NCBI GenBank assembly: GCA_022828595.1
Contig: JAKGHH010000005.1
Location: 57,717,655-57,781,654 of the forward strand
Direction: 5' to 3'
DNA: 64,000 nt
DNA from: Nelumbo lutea
Lineage: Eukaryota > Streptophyta > Magnoliopsida > Proteales > Nelumbonaceae
The position numbers and the translations under genes are program-made. Below, piece after piece: positions 22,920-33,767 of the stretch; the first letter of the stretch is position 1, and every line of letters starts with the position of its first letter. The notes beneath the pieces were generated by a model that had not been told where the DNA came from, searched no databases, and saw nothing but the letters and a program-made list of their open reading frames with translations.

Positions 22920-24120
22920 TTCTTGCTACACGGGACCCTCCCTGCAGACTGCAATGCCGCCAGAAGGGTAGAGCGTCAGGCGGCCAAATACGTCATGATA
23001 GACGAACAGTTGTACCGAAGATCCTATACGCTCCCCTACCTGCGCTGCTTGCGACCTTCTGAAGCTGAGCTTGTGCTCCATGACACTTATGAGGGCCTGT
23101 GCGGCGGACACTTGGGGGGCAGGGCCCTCGCCCAAAAAAGCGCTATGATAGGGGTACGACTAGCCAACAATGAAAGTAGATGCTATTGAGCTCATCAGAA
23201 AGTGTGACAAGTGTCAGAAGCATGCCAACATCCACCATCAGCCTGCTGCCGACCTCAAGTATCTCACCAGCCCGTGGCCTTTTGCACAATGGAGCATCAA
23301 TATACTCGGACCGTTTCCACTAGCGATAGGCCAGAGGAAATTCTTAGTGGTAGCAGTGGATTATTTCACCAAGTGGGTAGAAGCTGAACCTCTTGTGACA
23401 ATCACAGCTCAAAACGTACAAAACTTCTTTTGGAAAAATATAGTGTGCTGCTTCAGGTTACCTTGGGTACTGTTTTATGATAACGGTAAGCAGTTCGAAG
23501 ACATTAAATTCCATAACTGGTGCCAAGACATGGGAATCCGATAGAACTTCACTTCAGTCACACACCCCCAAGCAAATGGTCAAGTAGAAGTTACAAACAG
23601 AGCTATCCTCCGTGGACTGAAGGCACAGTTAGACCGAGCTAAAGGACTATGGGCAGACGAGCTACCCAGTGTTCTATGGGCTTACCGAACTACAATGAAG
23701 ACCGCCACAGGAGAGACCCCTTTCAACCTCACCTACGGCACTGAAGTAGTCATCCCAACTGATAACAAGGTTCCCTCGCTACAACTAAAAGCGTATGATA
23801 ATAAGGCAAATGAAGACAAGCTACGTACCAACCTCGACCTGCTTGACAAAGTAAGGGACCTCGCATATATCAGGACTGCAACCTACCAACAAAGAGTAGC
23901 TCGGTATTATAACGCCAGGGTCAAGAAGCAGAACCTCCGCATCGGCAACCTGGTCCTTCGTAAAGTCATGGTACCTAAGCCCGGTGTTGGCAAGCTCGGA
24001 CCGAATTGGGAAGGACCCTACCAAGTCAAATGGGTGCTCGAGGAAGGAACATATGAGCTTGGAACCCTAGAAGGGAAACAAGTACCTCGGGCATGAAATA
24101 TTGTCAACTTAAGGTAGTAT
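22920..24120 (+). pseudogene. Gypsy-1 integrase
   Basis: The zinc-binding HHCC part shows H-DTYEGLCGGH and later CDKCQKH (23205-23225). The core has WPFAQWSINILGPFP (first acidic position changed to Asn in this copy), DYFTKWVEAEPL, FYDNGKQFED and HPQANGQVEVTNRAIL (23560-23605), followed by the C-terminal GPYQVKWVLEEGTYEL and the NIVNLR end. A frame change near 23165 and a TAG at 23542 break it. Confidence 0.82.
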
Positions 24121-24893
24121 TACCTATAACTACTGAGTAAACTACAAGTCACTCTCAGAGCCTAAGGGCCAAAATGCCGAGCTAACGCAGACCTCGGTGC
24201 GATAAGACCTAGTCACCTCTATGGCATGGGTAAACTAATGAGTAGACCACGAGTCACTCCTAGAGCCTAAGGGCCAAAATGCCGAGCGAACGTAGACCTC
24301 GGCGCGATAAGACCTAGTCGCCTGCACAGCATGGGGCAAACTCCAAGAGTGGACTATAAGTCACTCTCTCAGCCTAAGGTCTAAAACGCCAAGCTAACTA
24401 AGACCTCGGCAGTGTGAAAGACCTAACCACTTCACTGGTAGAGGCTAAGTATTGGCACCAGAGGCGTGGGCAGCTCGGGGGTGAACCCTATGGAGCGTAG
24501 CCAATCTCGGTATACCAGTTGAACCCAATGAGGAACGACCTATGAACATACAGTTCGGGCATGCATGATAACTACTTCGGGGTATACCATAAAATTACCT
24601 CAAGCATCAAGGGATAGCTCGAGGTAACAACTACCAAAAAATCCTACTTCGGGTATGTAGCTCCTATAGCTCGAGTGGGCAGAAAGTAAAGAGCACACCA
24701 TACTTAGCATAAAAAGATAAAAATTCCATTCTAGTTTATATAAATAAAAAAACCGGGCTTAACAACTTGGGAAAGTTCAACAAAAACAAAGTAGGGCCCA
24801 ACCACCCAAGAAAGAGATTTAAAACTGGGTTCTAATACCCGGGAACCACCAGAATCCATTCAGAGAAAACAAAAAACAGAAGAGAAACTGGCC
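24121..24893 (+). other. Gypsy-1 3' non-coding region with direct repeats
   Basis: Between the integrase and the antisense gene are three imperfect direct repeats of about 120 bp (around 24128, 24240 and 24350). Each contains GAGCCTAAGGGCCAAAATGC-like text, GACCTCGG and AAGACCTAG. No coding capacity. Such repeats are common in Tat elements at this place. Confidence 0.65.
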
Positions 24894-26909
24894 TCAGGGA
24901 TCCACCGCCTCCACCTCGTCATCATCCTCTAGAGAGTCAAAACCCTCCTCCTCTGCCAGGTCTGCCGTCTCAGGATCCAGATCCTTCATTGTTATGCCAT
25001 CGAGGTTGAGCCCGAAGAACTTCTTTCGGACCAGCCAGTGGCAAAGCTTAAATCTAAAGCGGTAGAAGCTCGATCCATACTCCACTGGAGGTCGTGGTAC
25101 TCCTGGGAGTCCTTGAAGTCCCACACCGCCTTAGCTCGCTCAGCTTCCACCATGGAGTCGAAGTTTTGAGTTTGGTCCTGAAGCGTGGATTCCAAGTCTC
25201 GAACCTGCTGGCAAAGAAGCTCCCTCTCTGTTGCCACCCTCGATGACTCCTCCCAGTAGCGAGTACTCTCCTCAGATAGCCGGGTGATCTATGCCTCCTG
25301 GTCCTGGACAAGCAGTTCCTGGGCCTCGCTCCTCTTTTGAGCCTGAAGGACTTCACCTCGAGCCCGGTCGAGCTCGCCCTAGAGCTTCTGCATGGTTGAC
25401 CTCTAAGCACGAGCATCGCCGGAGTGAATGTTAGTCTGGAGGGCCATGGCGTGGATGGCGGAGTTTACCTGCCAACAAAAGACTAAGGTCAGGAAAGAGA
25501 AAAGGAGAGAAAAGAAAGAGAAGGAAGAAAAAGCCCACTTACCACCATGCAGTGAGCAGAGGCTAGCCTGGCAAGCTCCTTGGGGTCCATCTCTCCCCAA
25601 CTAGCGATCTCCTCATGGCAGATCTCCCTTTGGCTCTTTCGCGCAGCCATGATGTAGTCATCAACACCCTCCTAGTTCCCGGTAGGGAACTGTAGGAAGG
25701 GGAAGGGGTGGGATGGCTTGGACGGAGGGAACAGTCCTTGCCCCAGGAGCTCGCCCTCCTCAAGGCCACCTTCTGTGGAAACTACCTCAGATGGGACCGG
25801 TGGGACCTCAGGTAGTGGAGAAGCGAAGTCTGGGCCAGCAGACTTGAACTCAACAACCCCAGAAGTGGAAGCTCGGTCAGGATGTGACCTCTTCGCCTTA
25901 CGCTTTTGGTTGTTGGATAAAAGGTGGTGTGTGTCAACACCAAACATGATGGCTACCAAAAATCACAAGGTATTAGTCCAGTAAAAAAAATTTACAAGGC
26001 ACCACGTGACCTAAAAGGCAACCTACCCGAGCTCAGGTCGCCCTACGTGAGCTTGTCCTCGATCAAGTAGTCCGACCAATGAAAGCCAACCGCTGCCTAG
26101 GATCACAGCGTTTCCCGAACTTTGGGGTCCAAGTCAACCCCCAAATCCTGAATGGCATCCCTCTAGTGAGTTGGGAAGGGCCACCCCTTGGGGTTGCGAA
26201 CTACAAAATAGTCCCGCTTCCAGGTCGGGATCCTGTTTGGCAACTCATATAAGAGCTTGAAGCTGCGGCGGGGAGAAAAATAGTAGGAACACCTTTCTGG
26301 AGGTGCTCTGGGAGAAGCATTCTTAATGCAAAGAATGGTGGAGAGGATGTCGAGGTTAAGGGGAAAACAGTACTTATAAAACAAAGAGATAGTCCCAACT
26401 ACATTTCGGATGGAGTTGGGGTGATGTTGGTCAACAGTGACGTTGAAGTGATTCAAAACCTCCACTATCAGAGGATATAGAGGAAGACGGAGGCCAGTGA
26501 TGACCTGCTTCTGGAAGATCACTATCTCATTAGGACCGTGCTCCCAGGGATAGTCACCAGAAGGGAGGCTATAGACAAGGTCTCTGGGGAGGTTAAATTG
26601 GAGAACCAAGGTCCTAAGTCTCTCCATCGACATGGAGGAAGGACCAAAGCTATTTGGTTCCTTGCCCCGAGAGGTGGAAGCAGTCTTGCCAGAAGCCTCC
26701 CGAGCTTCCGAGGCCTGCCCCCAAGCTCCCCCTGAGCTCGAGGGGGCGTCATCTTGGTCGTCACCCCGGGAAAAGACGTAGTACGGATACCCAGACATAC
26801 TACCTAAATGATAAGACTCACCAGGGAAGAGATGAACCGAAAAGACGGTGTGAACAAAAGAAGAACTCGGGCAGCTAGATGAAGACGCGACATCAGAATC
26901 CGAAGGCAA
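24894..26909 (-). pseudogene. antisense gene of Gypsy-1 (gypsy-type 'Transposase_28'-like)
   Basis: Read on the - strand from ATG 26907-26909. The first exon (to about 26029) has a Ser-rich N-terminus, then VLQFNLPRDLVYSLPSGDYPWEHG, ITGLRLPLYPLIVEVLNHFN and HHPNSIRN. This is the pattern of the antisense protein of Tat elements (the Pfam family called putative gypsy-type transposon). TAG at 26163 stands where the second copy (30.2 kb) has Trp (THWR), so it is a nonsense change. Further downstream exons are suggested by a candidate intron at about 26028-25956 and another at 25550-25471 with GTAAGT and CAG borders, followed by a coiled-coil-like stretch (QQVRDLESTLQDQTQN) and an acidic tail ending at 24894. 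Function is unknown. Confidence 0.75.
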
Positions 26910-27261
26910 GGCAAGTTAGCGTAAAAGAAATGAGGCCTAGGCCCCTTCTATTTATAGCCATTGTGCCCTCAAATCGACAGCTTAGATTAAAACGGATCTG
27001 ACAGTTCACAGTCAAGCTGACCGCACGCCTCCTGAAGCTAAAATGTGGCTGGCTACACGTCTCCCATTATTAAGGTAATGACGGCTACACTTCTTCCGAA
27101 ACTAAGAGCCGCTTTGGCACATCTTTTGGCACTCAAAAGGTCTAGAGATCCCCTGACTTCTGCGCACGTATTTGATGCGAGCAGTCAATCAAGTTTGAAC
27201 TTCGGGTCAAATCCCCCGTCACACTTCATGAACTCCTCATGCTAAGGTAGCACCCTTAGCC

Positions 27262-27275
27262 CGAGGAGTGGGGGA
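27262..27275 (+). promoter_or_regulatory. Gypsy-1 polypurine tract
   Basis: GAGGAGTGGGGGA-like purine run just before the 3' LTR. Confidence 0.75.
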
Positions 27276-27279
27276 CAAT

Positions 27280-28195
27280 TGATGGAGGGCGATTTGACCT
27301 GACCCCTTGATACGGTGACATGTGGACATGACTCAGCACAAGTAACATCTCAGCACAACGGTCTGACCGTGACCAAGTAACGAGCCCGCAGGACAGCTCG
27401 TTATGTCACAGCTTGCTATAGGGTGAGTTTGCTATAGCGCGAGCTCGAGGATCCCCGATGTACTAAAAGGGAATACTCCAAGATAAATCTATCCCAGCTC
27501 GCGAGCTAAGATAACCAGCTCGCTCCAACACTTAGGCAGAAAAATTGCCCTAAGGGCAACATCAAAAGGAATCACCTCAAAATACCCCTGGGAGCTCGCT
27601 ACAAGGTAGCTCGCAACAGAATAGCATGCTACAAGGCAGTTTGCTACGGGATAGCTCGCTACAAAGCAACTCACTGCTAAGCGACGTAATGTTTTCAGGA
27701 AGCTTCTATCTGACAAAACCATACCCATCAGACTGCACCCATGTCTCTCGACAGATGGTGGCGTGTCTATCCTTCAGGGACCTGTCACTCATCCGATTGG
27801 GTAGTACTCTGCAATGGTTACCTGCGCAGCCCTGGCAGATAACGGCTGCAACAGAGGTCCAGTGGCGGTTACGCCCGATTTGACAAGAACACTCGTATTT
27901 AAGAGCCCCATGGTTGAAGGGGAAAAGACACCTTGAACATCTTACATCTTAAACACTTGGAATATACCTGAACTCTCTTTCGAGTTAATCTCAAGCATTC
28001 AGTGATCTAGCAGGACCTGCACTCTTAGCCTTCTTTGCACTCTTTATTACTTTCTCTAGCATTCTAACTTAAGCATTGGAGTAATCCCACTAGGCAAGTC
28101 CCTCGGGAATCCTTCACCGTCTTCTTCTCAAGTACCGTATGTCGCCAAATAGGAGCCAGTCAGCTGCCAACTAGTAGTGCCCAGATTGCACAACA
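27280..28195 (+). repeat. Gypsy-1 3' LTR, about 916 bp
   Basis: Begins TGATGGAGGGCGATTTGACC and ends GATTGCACAACA, matching the 5' LTR. It is about 60 bp shorter, in part through loss of one CTCGCTACGTCACAA-type duplicate and of a stretch near 27730. Confidence 0.9.
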
Positions 28196-28197
28196 TA

Positions 28198-28254
<57 letters not shown>
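28196..28254. repeat. (AAT)n microsatellite
   Basis: About eighteen AAT units directly after the 3' LTR; a shorter AAT run precedes the 5' LTR at 17948-17966. Confidence 0.95.
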
Positions 28255-29316
28255 TCAGTTTATGTTTAATTTGGTTTATGAGATTTAAAAATTTTCCCAA
28301 ACTAAACCACTAATTATTATTTGGTTCAACCCAGTTTGGCAGTCTGAACCATATAATGAATGCCTCTAAAGCCAAGACCTCCCCAAAGAAAAAATCATGT
28401 GAACACGTTGGGAGCATTGTATCTAGCCATACATTGGGAGTATCTCCAATTCTTGTATGTTAAATTCATGAAGAGATATTTTAAATGTATGGGTGAATGC
28501 CATGCTCTAGCTAGCTAGGAGTGATCATTCCAGCTCATACTAGCTTGGAAATTCTAGACTTGGGCCCATTCTGGCTTGCATAATAAAACTTCTACATACG
28601 TATTAATGTAGAAATTTTATATACACACATACACATTTATATAGCCCTTAGCCCAACCCCAAACTATAGTCCTTATCATAGGTGCAAATCTCAACTTGGA
28701 CCAATCCATGAACACCACTGTTCTCAACGTGTTTGCACACTTTTTTCTTTCAAGAAATCCCATCTACCCAAATTTTGGGTGCCCCTTATTTAGAAAACCC
28801 TTAGAAAAGGTACTCAAGTGATTGTTACATGCTTGTGAATGTTTTTAAGTTTTCAAACTACCCTATTTTAATTTTATGGGACCAATTTGCCCTTTCTCTT
28901 ACGAATTTATGCAAACCCTTATTTATGTTTATTCTTCTTTCTTGTGGTGAGGGTTTTGTTTGATTAGGGCTTTTAAGATAAGTGGGTGAAAAAGAGATAA
29001 TAGTGCTTTGTGGTTTGCATTTTGTCATTTTGAAAAATTGTCCTCTTGTTTGTACGAATCTTAAAATGACATTTTAGATGCTGTTTGGCAAGTCTTTTTC
29101 AACAACCCGATAGACCAATTGAGCTTTTTGGAGCGGTCTTTAAAGACCAAGACTGTTTATTGGTCTATTGGGCTATTAAAAGAGCAAATTTCTTAAAGTA
29201 TCCCATGGTTTAGGAAATTGACTAATTCTACCTTTACTCTTTGCATATTGTCTTAAAGTACCTTTATGTTTTTTGACAATTGTCATTGTCGTTCAGCACT
29301 AATGGTGTCGTTCAGC
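28255..29316. other. intergenic sequence
   Basis: No gene, RNA or bounded element seen. The sequence is AT-rich with scattered short direct repeats. Confidence 0.5.
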
Positions 29317-29487
29317 AGCTCGGCACCATGCAGCTCGCCCCTAGACATTTCGCCACCGGATAGCTCACCACCAAGCAGTTCATCAAGGTAGTTCACCACC
29401 AAGCAGTTCACCACCAGGGAGCTCACCACTAGGCAGTTCGCCACTAGGTAGCTCGCCACCAGACATCTCGCCACTAGGGAGCTTCAC
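29317..29487. repeat. 15-bp minisatellite related to the Tat LTR array
   Basis: About eleven units of 15 bp (one shortened to 13), such as AGCTCGGCACCATGC, AGCTCACCACCAAGC and AGTTCGCCACTAGGT. Phase and core (AGCTCGC) match the arrays in the Gypsy-1 LTRs, but the variants differ (CACCA here, CTACA there). On the - strand it reads as a GGELP/SGELP pentapeptide repeat, which I take as incidental. Confidence 0.85.
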
Positions 29488-30029
29488 TTCAGCTTCTGAG
29501 TCACAGGCTAATTGGGAGCATATGTCACTGACGAGGTACTTAGTCAAAAAATTTGATACATCACCAAAAATTGATTCATCACAACACGTTACCATAGAGT
29601 TGTAGTATATGTCTTCTATTACTAATAGTACTGTATGGAAAAATCAAGTTGTCTAACATGATCATTCTTTGTTATTAATGGGTGTTTGAATTGGCATTTG
29701 CTATTAATGGGTGGTTTACTAAAACAGATATGAGAAGATATAGCTGGAATCGGAGAGGGAGATATAGATAGAAGAATACAGTATCAGAGACGAAATCTGA
29801 GGCGAAATTATAGACTAAGACTGAGATGGAATAGAACAATAAAAGGGTATTTTAGAAAATTTAAAAAGTATATCAGTCACATGTGAATGGAGTGTGAGAA
29901 AAAATTAAGGATAAGTGAGGTTTTAGACAATTGTCGGTAAACAACATGGTTATCAGAATGTCAGTCATGATGTCTATGGAAGATGAACAAAATATTAGCT
30001 GAACGGGAACAAAATAAAATAAGGTCGAA
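29488..30029. other. intergenic sequence
   Basis: Nothing recognised. It is a non-coding stretch between the minisatellite and the truncated Gypsy-2. Confidence 0.45.
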
Positions 30030-30038
30030 ATGAAGTAC

Positions 30039-30920
30039 TTATGCGTATGCCCGAAGAGACGATCTACCCGGAGGACTCAACCTGGCCTTAACAAGTTTAT
30101 CCTTGGCCAAGTAGTCTCCCAGTATCAGGCCGAACTCCACTATAGATCGCATCTTCTTCTTCATCTTCCTACTCAACCGATCCTCGGGGTCACTGATGTC
30201 TTTTCTCCAGTGAGTTGGGAAAGGCCAACCCCCATCAACAATAACAATGACATACCTACTCTTCCAAGTCAATACCTTGAGGGATACTCATGGAGAAGCT
30301 TATATCTAGGTCGATAAACTATGTAGTAGCTATATTTGTCCACCCCCTTTGGGACCGGCATGATTTTTCTTGATGGAATAGAGTGAGCTAAAGGTTTCGA
30401 TATCTAAGGGGAGGTCAAAATCATGGAACAAAGATATGGTGCTGACCATGGTACGAACCGAGTTCGGGTGAAGTTGGTCAATGGTGACACCAAAGAATTT
30501 AAGGACTTCGACAATAAAAGGGTGAAGAGGAAAGCAGAGCCCAACAATCAATTGCTCCTCAAAGACAGTAATCTCTTCATGATCATGTTATCAGGGAAAC
30601 TCTTCCCAAAGGTAAGTTATAACCATAATGATCAGGGAATTTGTACCGGGCAGCTAGTGCATTGATCTTCTTAGGTGCCAGGGTAAAAGGACCGAGTATG
30701 TCTGGACCTCGGGGCTTATGGGCACGATGCAAAGATGACACTTTCCTGCTAGAAGCCTTCTATTCTTGAACCGAGGTGTCCACCTCTGCCAGATTGGAGT
30801 CTGAGTTCTTGGCCAAAGTGACCATCTCCATTGGGCCAGACTCTAAATCTTGAGTCGAGGTGCCCTCTTCGGCCCGACCAGACTCCCCACTCTCATTAAA
30901 AAGACTACTAGTACTACTAG
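30039..30920 (-). pseudogene. antisense gene fragment of Gypsy-2
   Basis: On the - strand, from a start region near 30920, the frames include GLCFPLHPFIVEVLKFFGVT and DQLHPNSVR (30551 downwards), then DGGWPFPTHWRKDISD and a DYLAKDKLVKA stretch (30272 to 30039). These match the antisense protein of Gypsy-1 piece by piece. Frame changes separate the parts. Comparison of the two copies shows Trp where Gypsy-1 has a stop. Confidence 0.75.
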
Positions 30921-31394
30921 ACATGCTGAAAAGAACAAGAAGACACTAAGGGGAGAAAAGGTGACTTACCTAAGAAAGGAGAAAAAAAAATGACCTCAGA
31001 GAGAGAAGACAAGACGGCTGACCTGGAAGCTAGCGTGTGACCTCCAAAACGTGAAAACTCGAAATGAGACAAAATGAATGGGATCCCAAGGCCCTTATTT
31101 ATAGCCGTTGTAGTCAATCACGGACGGTTCATATCAGTTTGATCCGATGGATCACGACTTTCGAGGTTGAAATTGGTTAAGCGCGTTTTTGACGTTTGCG
31201 GAGTTTTCAATTTGATTGACGTCTGCACGTCCCCGATATGCGACCTAATTTTATGGTTGAGCCAATTAGGTCAATGGGATCTAACCTCTAGACTAGATCT
31301 TAACTAGGATGAAGACCAGACCAAAATCTACCTAAGCTTGTCATGAACTCCCCGTACTGGGTCAGGACCCCTAGCACGGGGAGTGGGAGGCAAT

Positions 31395-32770
31395 TGATGA
31401 GGGGTGATTTGGCCTGACCTATTCATGCACAGACACGTGGAAGCAATATGTTGTTTGGGCATCGACTTGGCATTTCCTGCCACCTCAGGTACCTCGATCC
31501 TTGGACACCTCGGCCAGGACTGGGGTCCGAGCAACTCATGATGACCCGACCTGTTGAGGTGATACATAGCCAACTTCTAGAAGCAAGCCAGTTGCCTCTG
31601 ACCTCTTCGGGATCACACTACACGTCTATAGTTCTTATCCTTATCCTGTTCGAATTGGACGGACTCAATAAGCCTTATTAGCTAGCACAAAGTCCACCTC
31701 CTAGTGCGAAACGAACTCCTAACAATACGGGCCAAAGATCTCAAAGGTGTTTCGTGAGACCTACGACAACTAATCTATATAAGGGCATCAACCCCAGCGG
31801 CACAAGGTACGTGTGATTTATTACTCACTAGCCTAATAGGTAGGGTTGCTCATAAGAAGACCCAACCCGATCAAACCAACCAACCCGGACCGATCCGAAT
31901 CGGCCGGGTTTTCTTCAACACTGGTCGATTTCAGGTTGTAAAAAATCATAAATCGATGGTTCAGGTCGGTTTTGGTTTTCATATGTAAAATCCGAAACCG
32001 ATCCGAACCGAACCGACTTAGTAGTTAGTAGTTAGTATTTATAAGCTACTTAGTTCCTACTTAACTAAGTTGTCTCTATCCTAGTTACAACCTAACTTAA
32101 TTTATAGTCTTTTAGTTATGAATGACATTAATGGCAAGTATTGTAAGACAACTAGACAATGAATTTTTTTGGAAAAGTTTAAAGAAAAAAATAAATGCTC
32201 CTAGTTTTTATGGTCTTTTACACCAAATAGGCAACCAATTACAATTAGAATTAGGTGCCCTTTTTTACTTAGATTAGAAGGTTTCTTTAAATATACAAAT
32301 TTCAATCTTCTTTCTCTAATACAGTTTGACTTTCTATTTTATTGAGAACTTCTATTCTAACATGGTCCGCTCCCTACCAATTTCAGTCTTCTTTTTCTAA
32401 TAGAATTAGGTGTCCTTTTTTACATCAAATTTCAGTCTTATTTCTCCAATCTACAAATTTATTATCATGGTTGAACTTAGAGCCAAAAACGACCCAACCC
32501 GACTCAAATCGACCAGGTCAATTTTGCTTAACACATGGTTAATTTCGATTTCAATTTCAAGTAATCCGACGAGGTCGGATCAGTTGAAAAAAATCTCAGT
32601 AAACCGATCCAGTCCGACCCATGAACAACCCTATTAATAAAATATAAGCTTTCATCTCACATTACCAAATTCTAATTTAATCATCGGAGTGTCCGCACTG
32701 GATAAACCATGGTGGGCCAATTTTATTTTCTTACAATTCGACCGACCAACTAAGCATCCGACGTATGAGT
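31395..32770 (+). repeat. Gypsy-2 3' LTR, interrupted
   Basis: Starts directly after the PPT with TGATGAGGGG. It contains TATATAAGGGCATCAACC-like promoter text near 31778-31795 and is interrupted at 31851-32633. Text resembling the late part of Tat LTRs follows. The end is not fixed. Confidence 0.6.
31851..32633. mobile_element. MITE-like insertion in the Gypsy-2 LTR
   Basis: Ends TAGGGTTGCTCAT and ATGAACAACCCTA are inverted repeats (12 of 13). Flanking octamers CTAATAGG and TTAATAAA match at 5 of 8 with only transitions, so a decayed 8-bp hAT-type duplication is possible. The interior is rich in CCGACCC/GGGTCGG-like text, non-coding. Confidence 0.5.
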
Positions 32771-33511
32771 TGCCCTCCATTACTTTTTTTTGAAAAAAAA
32801 AATCTCCATATTATTAAGATGCAATCGTACAAAGGTGCGAAGTGGATGTAAGAACCAATCTTGTGATGGGTAATCCTATCAAAACCAATCTTGTGACAGG
32901 AAATCCGAATTCGTATTAATTGTTTTCTGGAGGACATAACAATTTCATATTTTCACATCTGCTCGATGTGGGTGGGGTGGGTTCGTGGGGGTAGGTGGAC
33001 TTTCTCTGGGCTTCCTATTTTGAATTACCTTGGTTGGTAGGTAGGTGGATTTCTCTCTCTCTCTCATCTTATCATCGTCCACTCGGCTCGGACACACGCT
33101 GCACGCTCCTTCCCACGTGGCTGCAACGTTGTATCCTGCAACTGCTGGTTGCTCATTATTCACCAATGCTCTTGTAGGGCCCACATATCTTCTTCATCTC
33201 CAGGTATTTTCATAATAGGAATGGACGGTGGCCTCAACCCGTGTCACCGCTAATAATCCACTCACGGAAAACCAAGCCACCTACCCACTTTTGCTGAGGT
33301 GGTTGTTTCGTTTGGTTTTGACTCGGCGGCTTTCCGAGGCATACCAGACCTCAACCCCCAACCCGGCCATACACCTTTGAAATGACTAAATTACCCTCAT
33401 TAAAATTCCTTTCCTATATTTATATCTCGGAAAAGGGAAAACTTCTCAAAAAAAAAGTATATCTCGAAAATTCCTTAAAAACTAGAATTCCTACGTAGGT
33501 AACAGCAATTT
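32771..33511. other. intergenic sequence before the tRNA gene
   Basis: No gene supported. A G-box-like CACGTG occurs in CCCACGTGGC near 33113, and a short CT repeat at about 33051-33064. Confidence 0.45.
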
Positions 33512-33585
33512 GACCGCATAGCGCAGTGGATTAGCGCGTTTGACTTCGGATCAAAAGGTCGTGGGTTCGACTCCCACTGTGGTCG
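33512..33585 (+). tRNA. tRNA-Arg (anticodon TCG)
   Basis: 74 nt with a full cloverleaf. The acceptor GACCGCA pairs with TGTGGTC (one G-T pair), the D stem is GCGC/GCGC, the anticodon stem TTTGA/TCAAA carries loop CTTCGGA (anticodon TCG, reading CGA codons), the variable loop is short, and the T stem GTGGG/CCCAC carries loop TTCGACT. Box A (TAGCGCAGTGG) and box B (GGTTCGACTCC) are normal internal RNA polymerase III promoters. T-rich termination text follows (TTTTCTCTTTTT from about 33595). No intron. It looks functional. Confidence 0.96.
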
Positions 33586-33593
33586 TTTGGATC

Positions 33594-33606
33594 TTTTCTC
33601 TTTTTG
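33594..33606 (+). terminator. RNA polymerase III terminator of the tRNA gene
   Basis: T runs (TTTTCTCTTTTT) about ten bases after the tRNA end. Confidence 0.6.
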
Positions 33607-33758
33607 CGTCAGATAAAACAATAAAAGTCCTCCGTAGGGATGTTTTCGAAATTTCACTAGCTAATATTATTTTTAAATATATATTTTTGAAGTTCTTCCC
33701 TGAAACGTCCCGGAAGATGTCCAGGTCGAACCGTCAAAGTCGAAATCCTTGTTCGCGA

Positions 33759-33767
33759 TTATAAATA
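33759..33767 (+). promoter_or_regulatory. TATA box candidate of the shikimate kinase gene
   Basis: TTATAAATA about 610 bp before the start codon, followed by CT-rich, leader-like sequence. A 5'-leader intron is possible at about 33963-34264 (GTTAGTTAG donor, TTCTTGTGCAG acceptor), which would bring the start codon close to the leader. Confidence 0.4.

Larger units (their letters stand above)
17967..28195 (+). mobile_element. Gypsy-1, Tat-lineage Ty3/gypsy retrotransposon
   Basis: A 10.2-kb element with two LTRs (TGATRGAGGGYGATTTGACC to GATTGCACAACA), a PBS-like TTGACGTCGTCTATGGGAA after the 5' LTR and a PPT before the 3' LTR. The order is Gag, protease, RT, RNase H, a second archaeal-type RNase H and integrase, followed by a long 3' region with an antisense gene. 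Integrase after RT marks gypsy; the additional RNase H and the antisense gene are features of the Tat clade. All coding parts have stops or frameshifts. AAT repeats lie on both sides, which hides the exact target duplication. Confidence 0.93.
30030..32770 (+). mobile_element. Gypsy-2, 3' fragment of a second Tat element
   Basis: Only the 3' part remains: antisense-gene sequence on the - strand (30030-30920), the 3' non-coding stretch, a PPT-like GGGGAGTGGGAGG (31378-31390), and an LTR beginning TGATGAGGGGTGATTTGGCC at 31395. Late LTR-like text (CATCGGAGTGTCCGC, about 32683) continues after an inserted MITE-like element. No gag-pol is present, so the 5' part is lost. The right end is approximate. 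Confidence 0.75.

Noticed and set aside
29317..29487. Possible repetitive protein (GGELP/SGELP) on the - strand
   Set aside because: A 15-bp tandem repeat is open in several frames by construction, and the array relates to LTR minisatellites; no start, splice or domain context.
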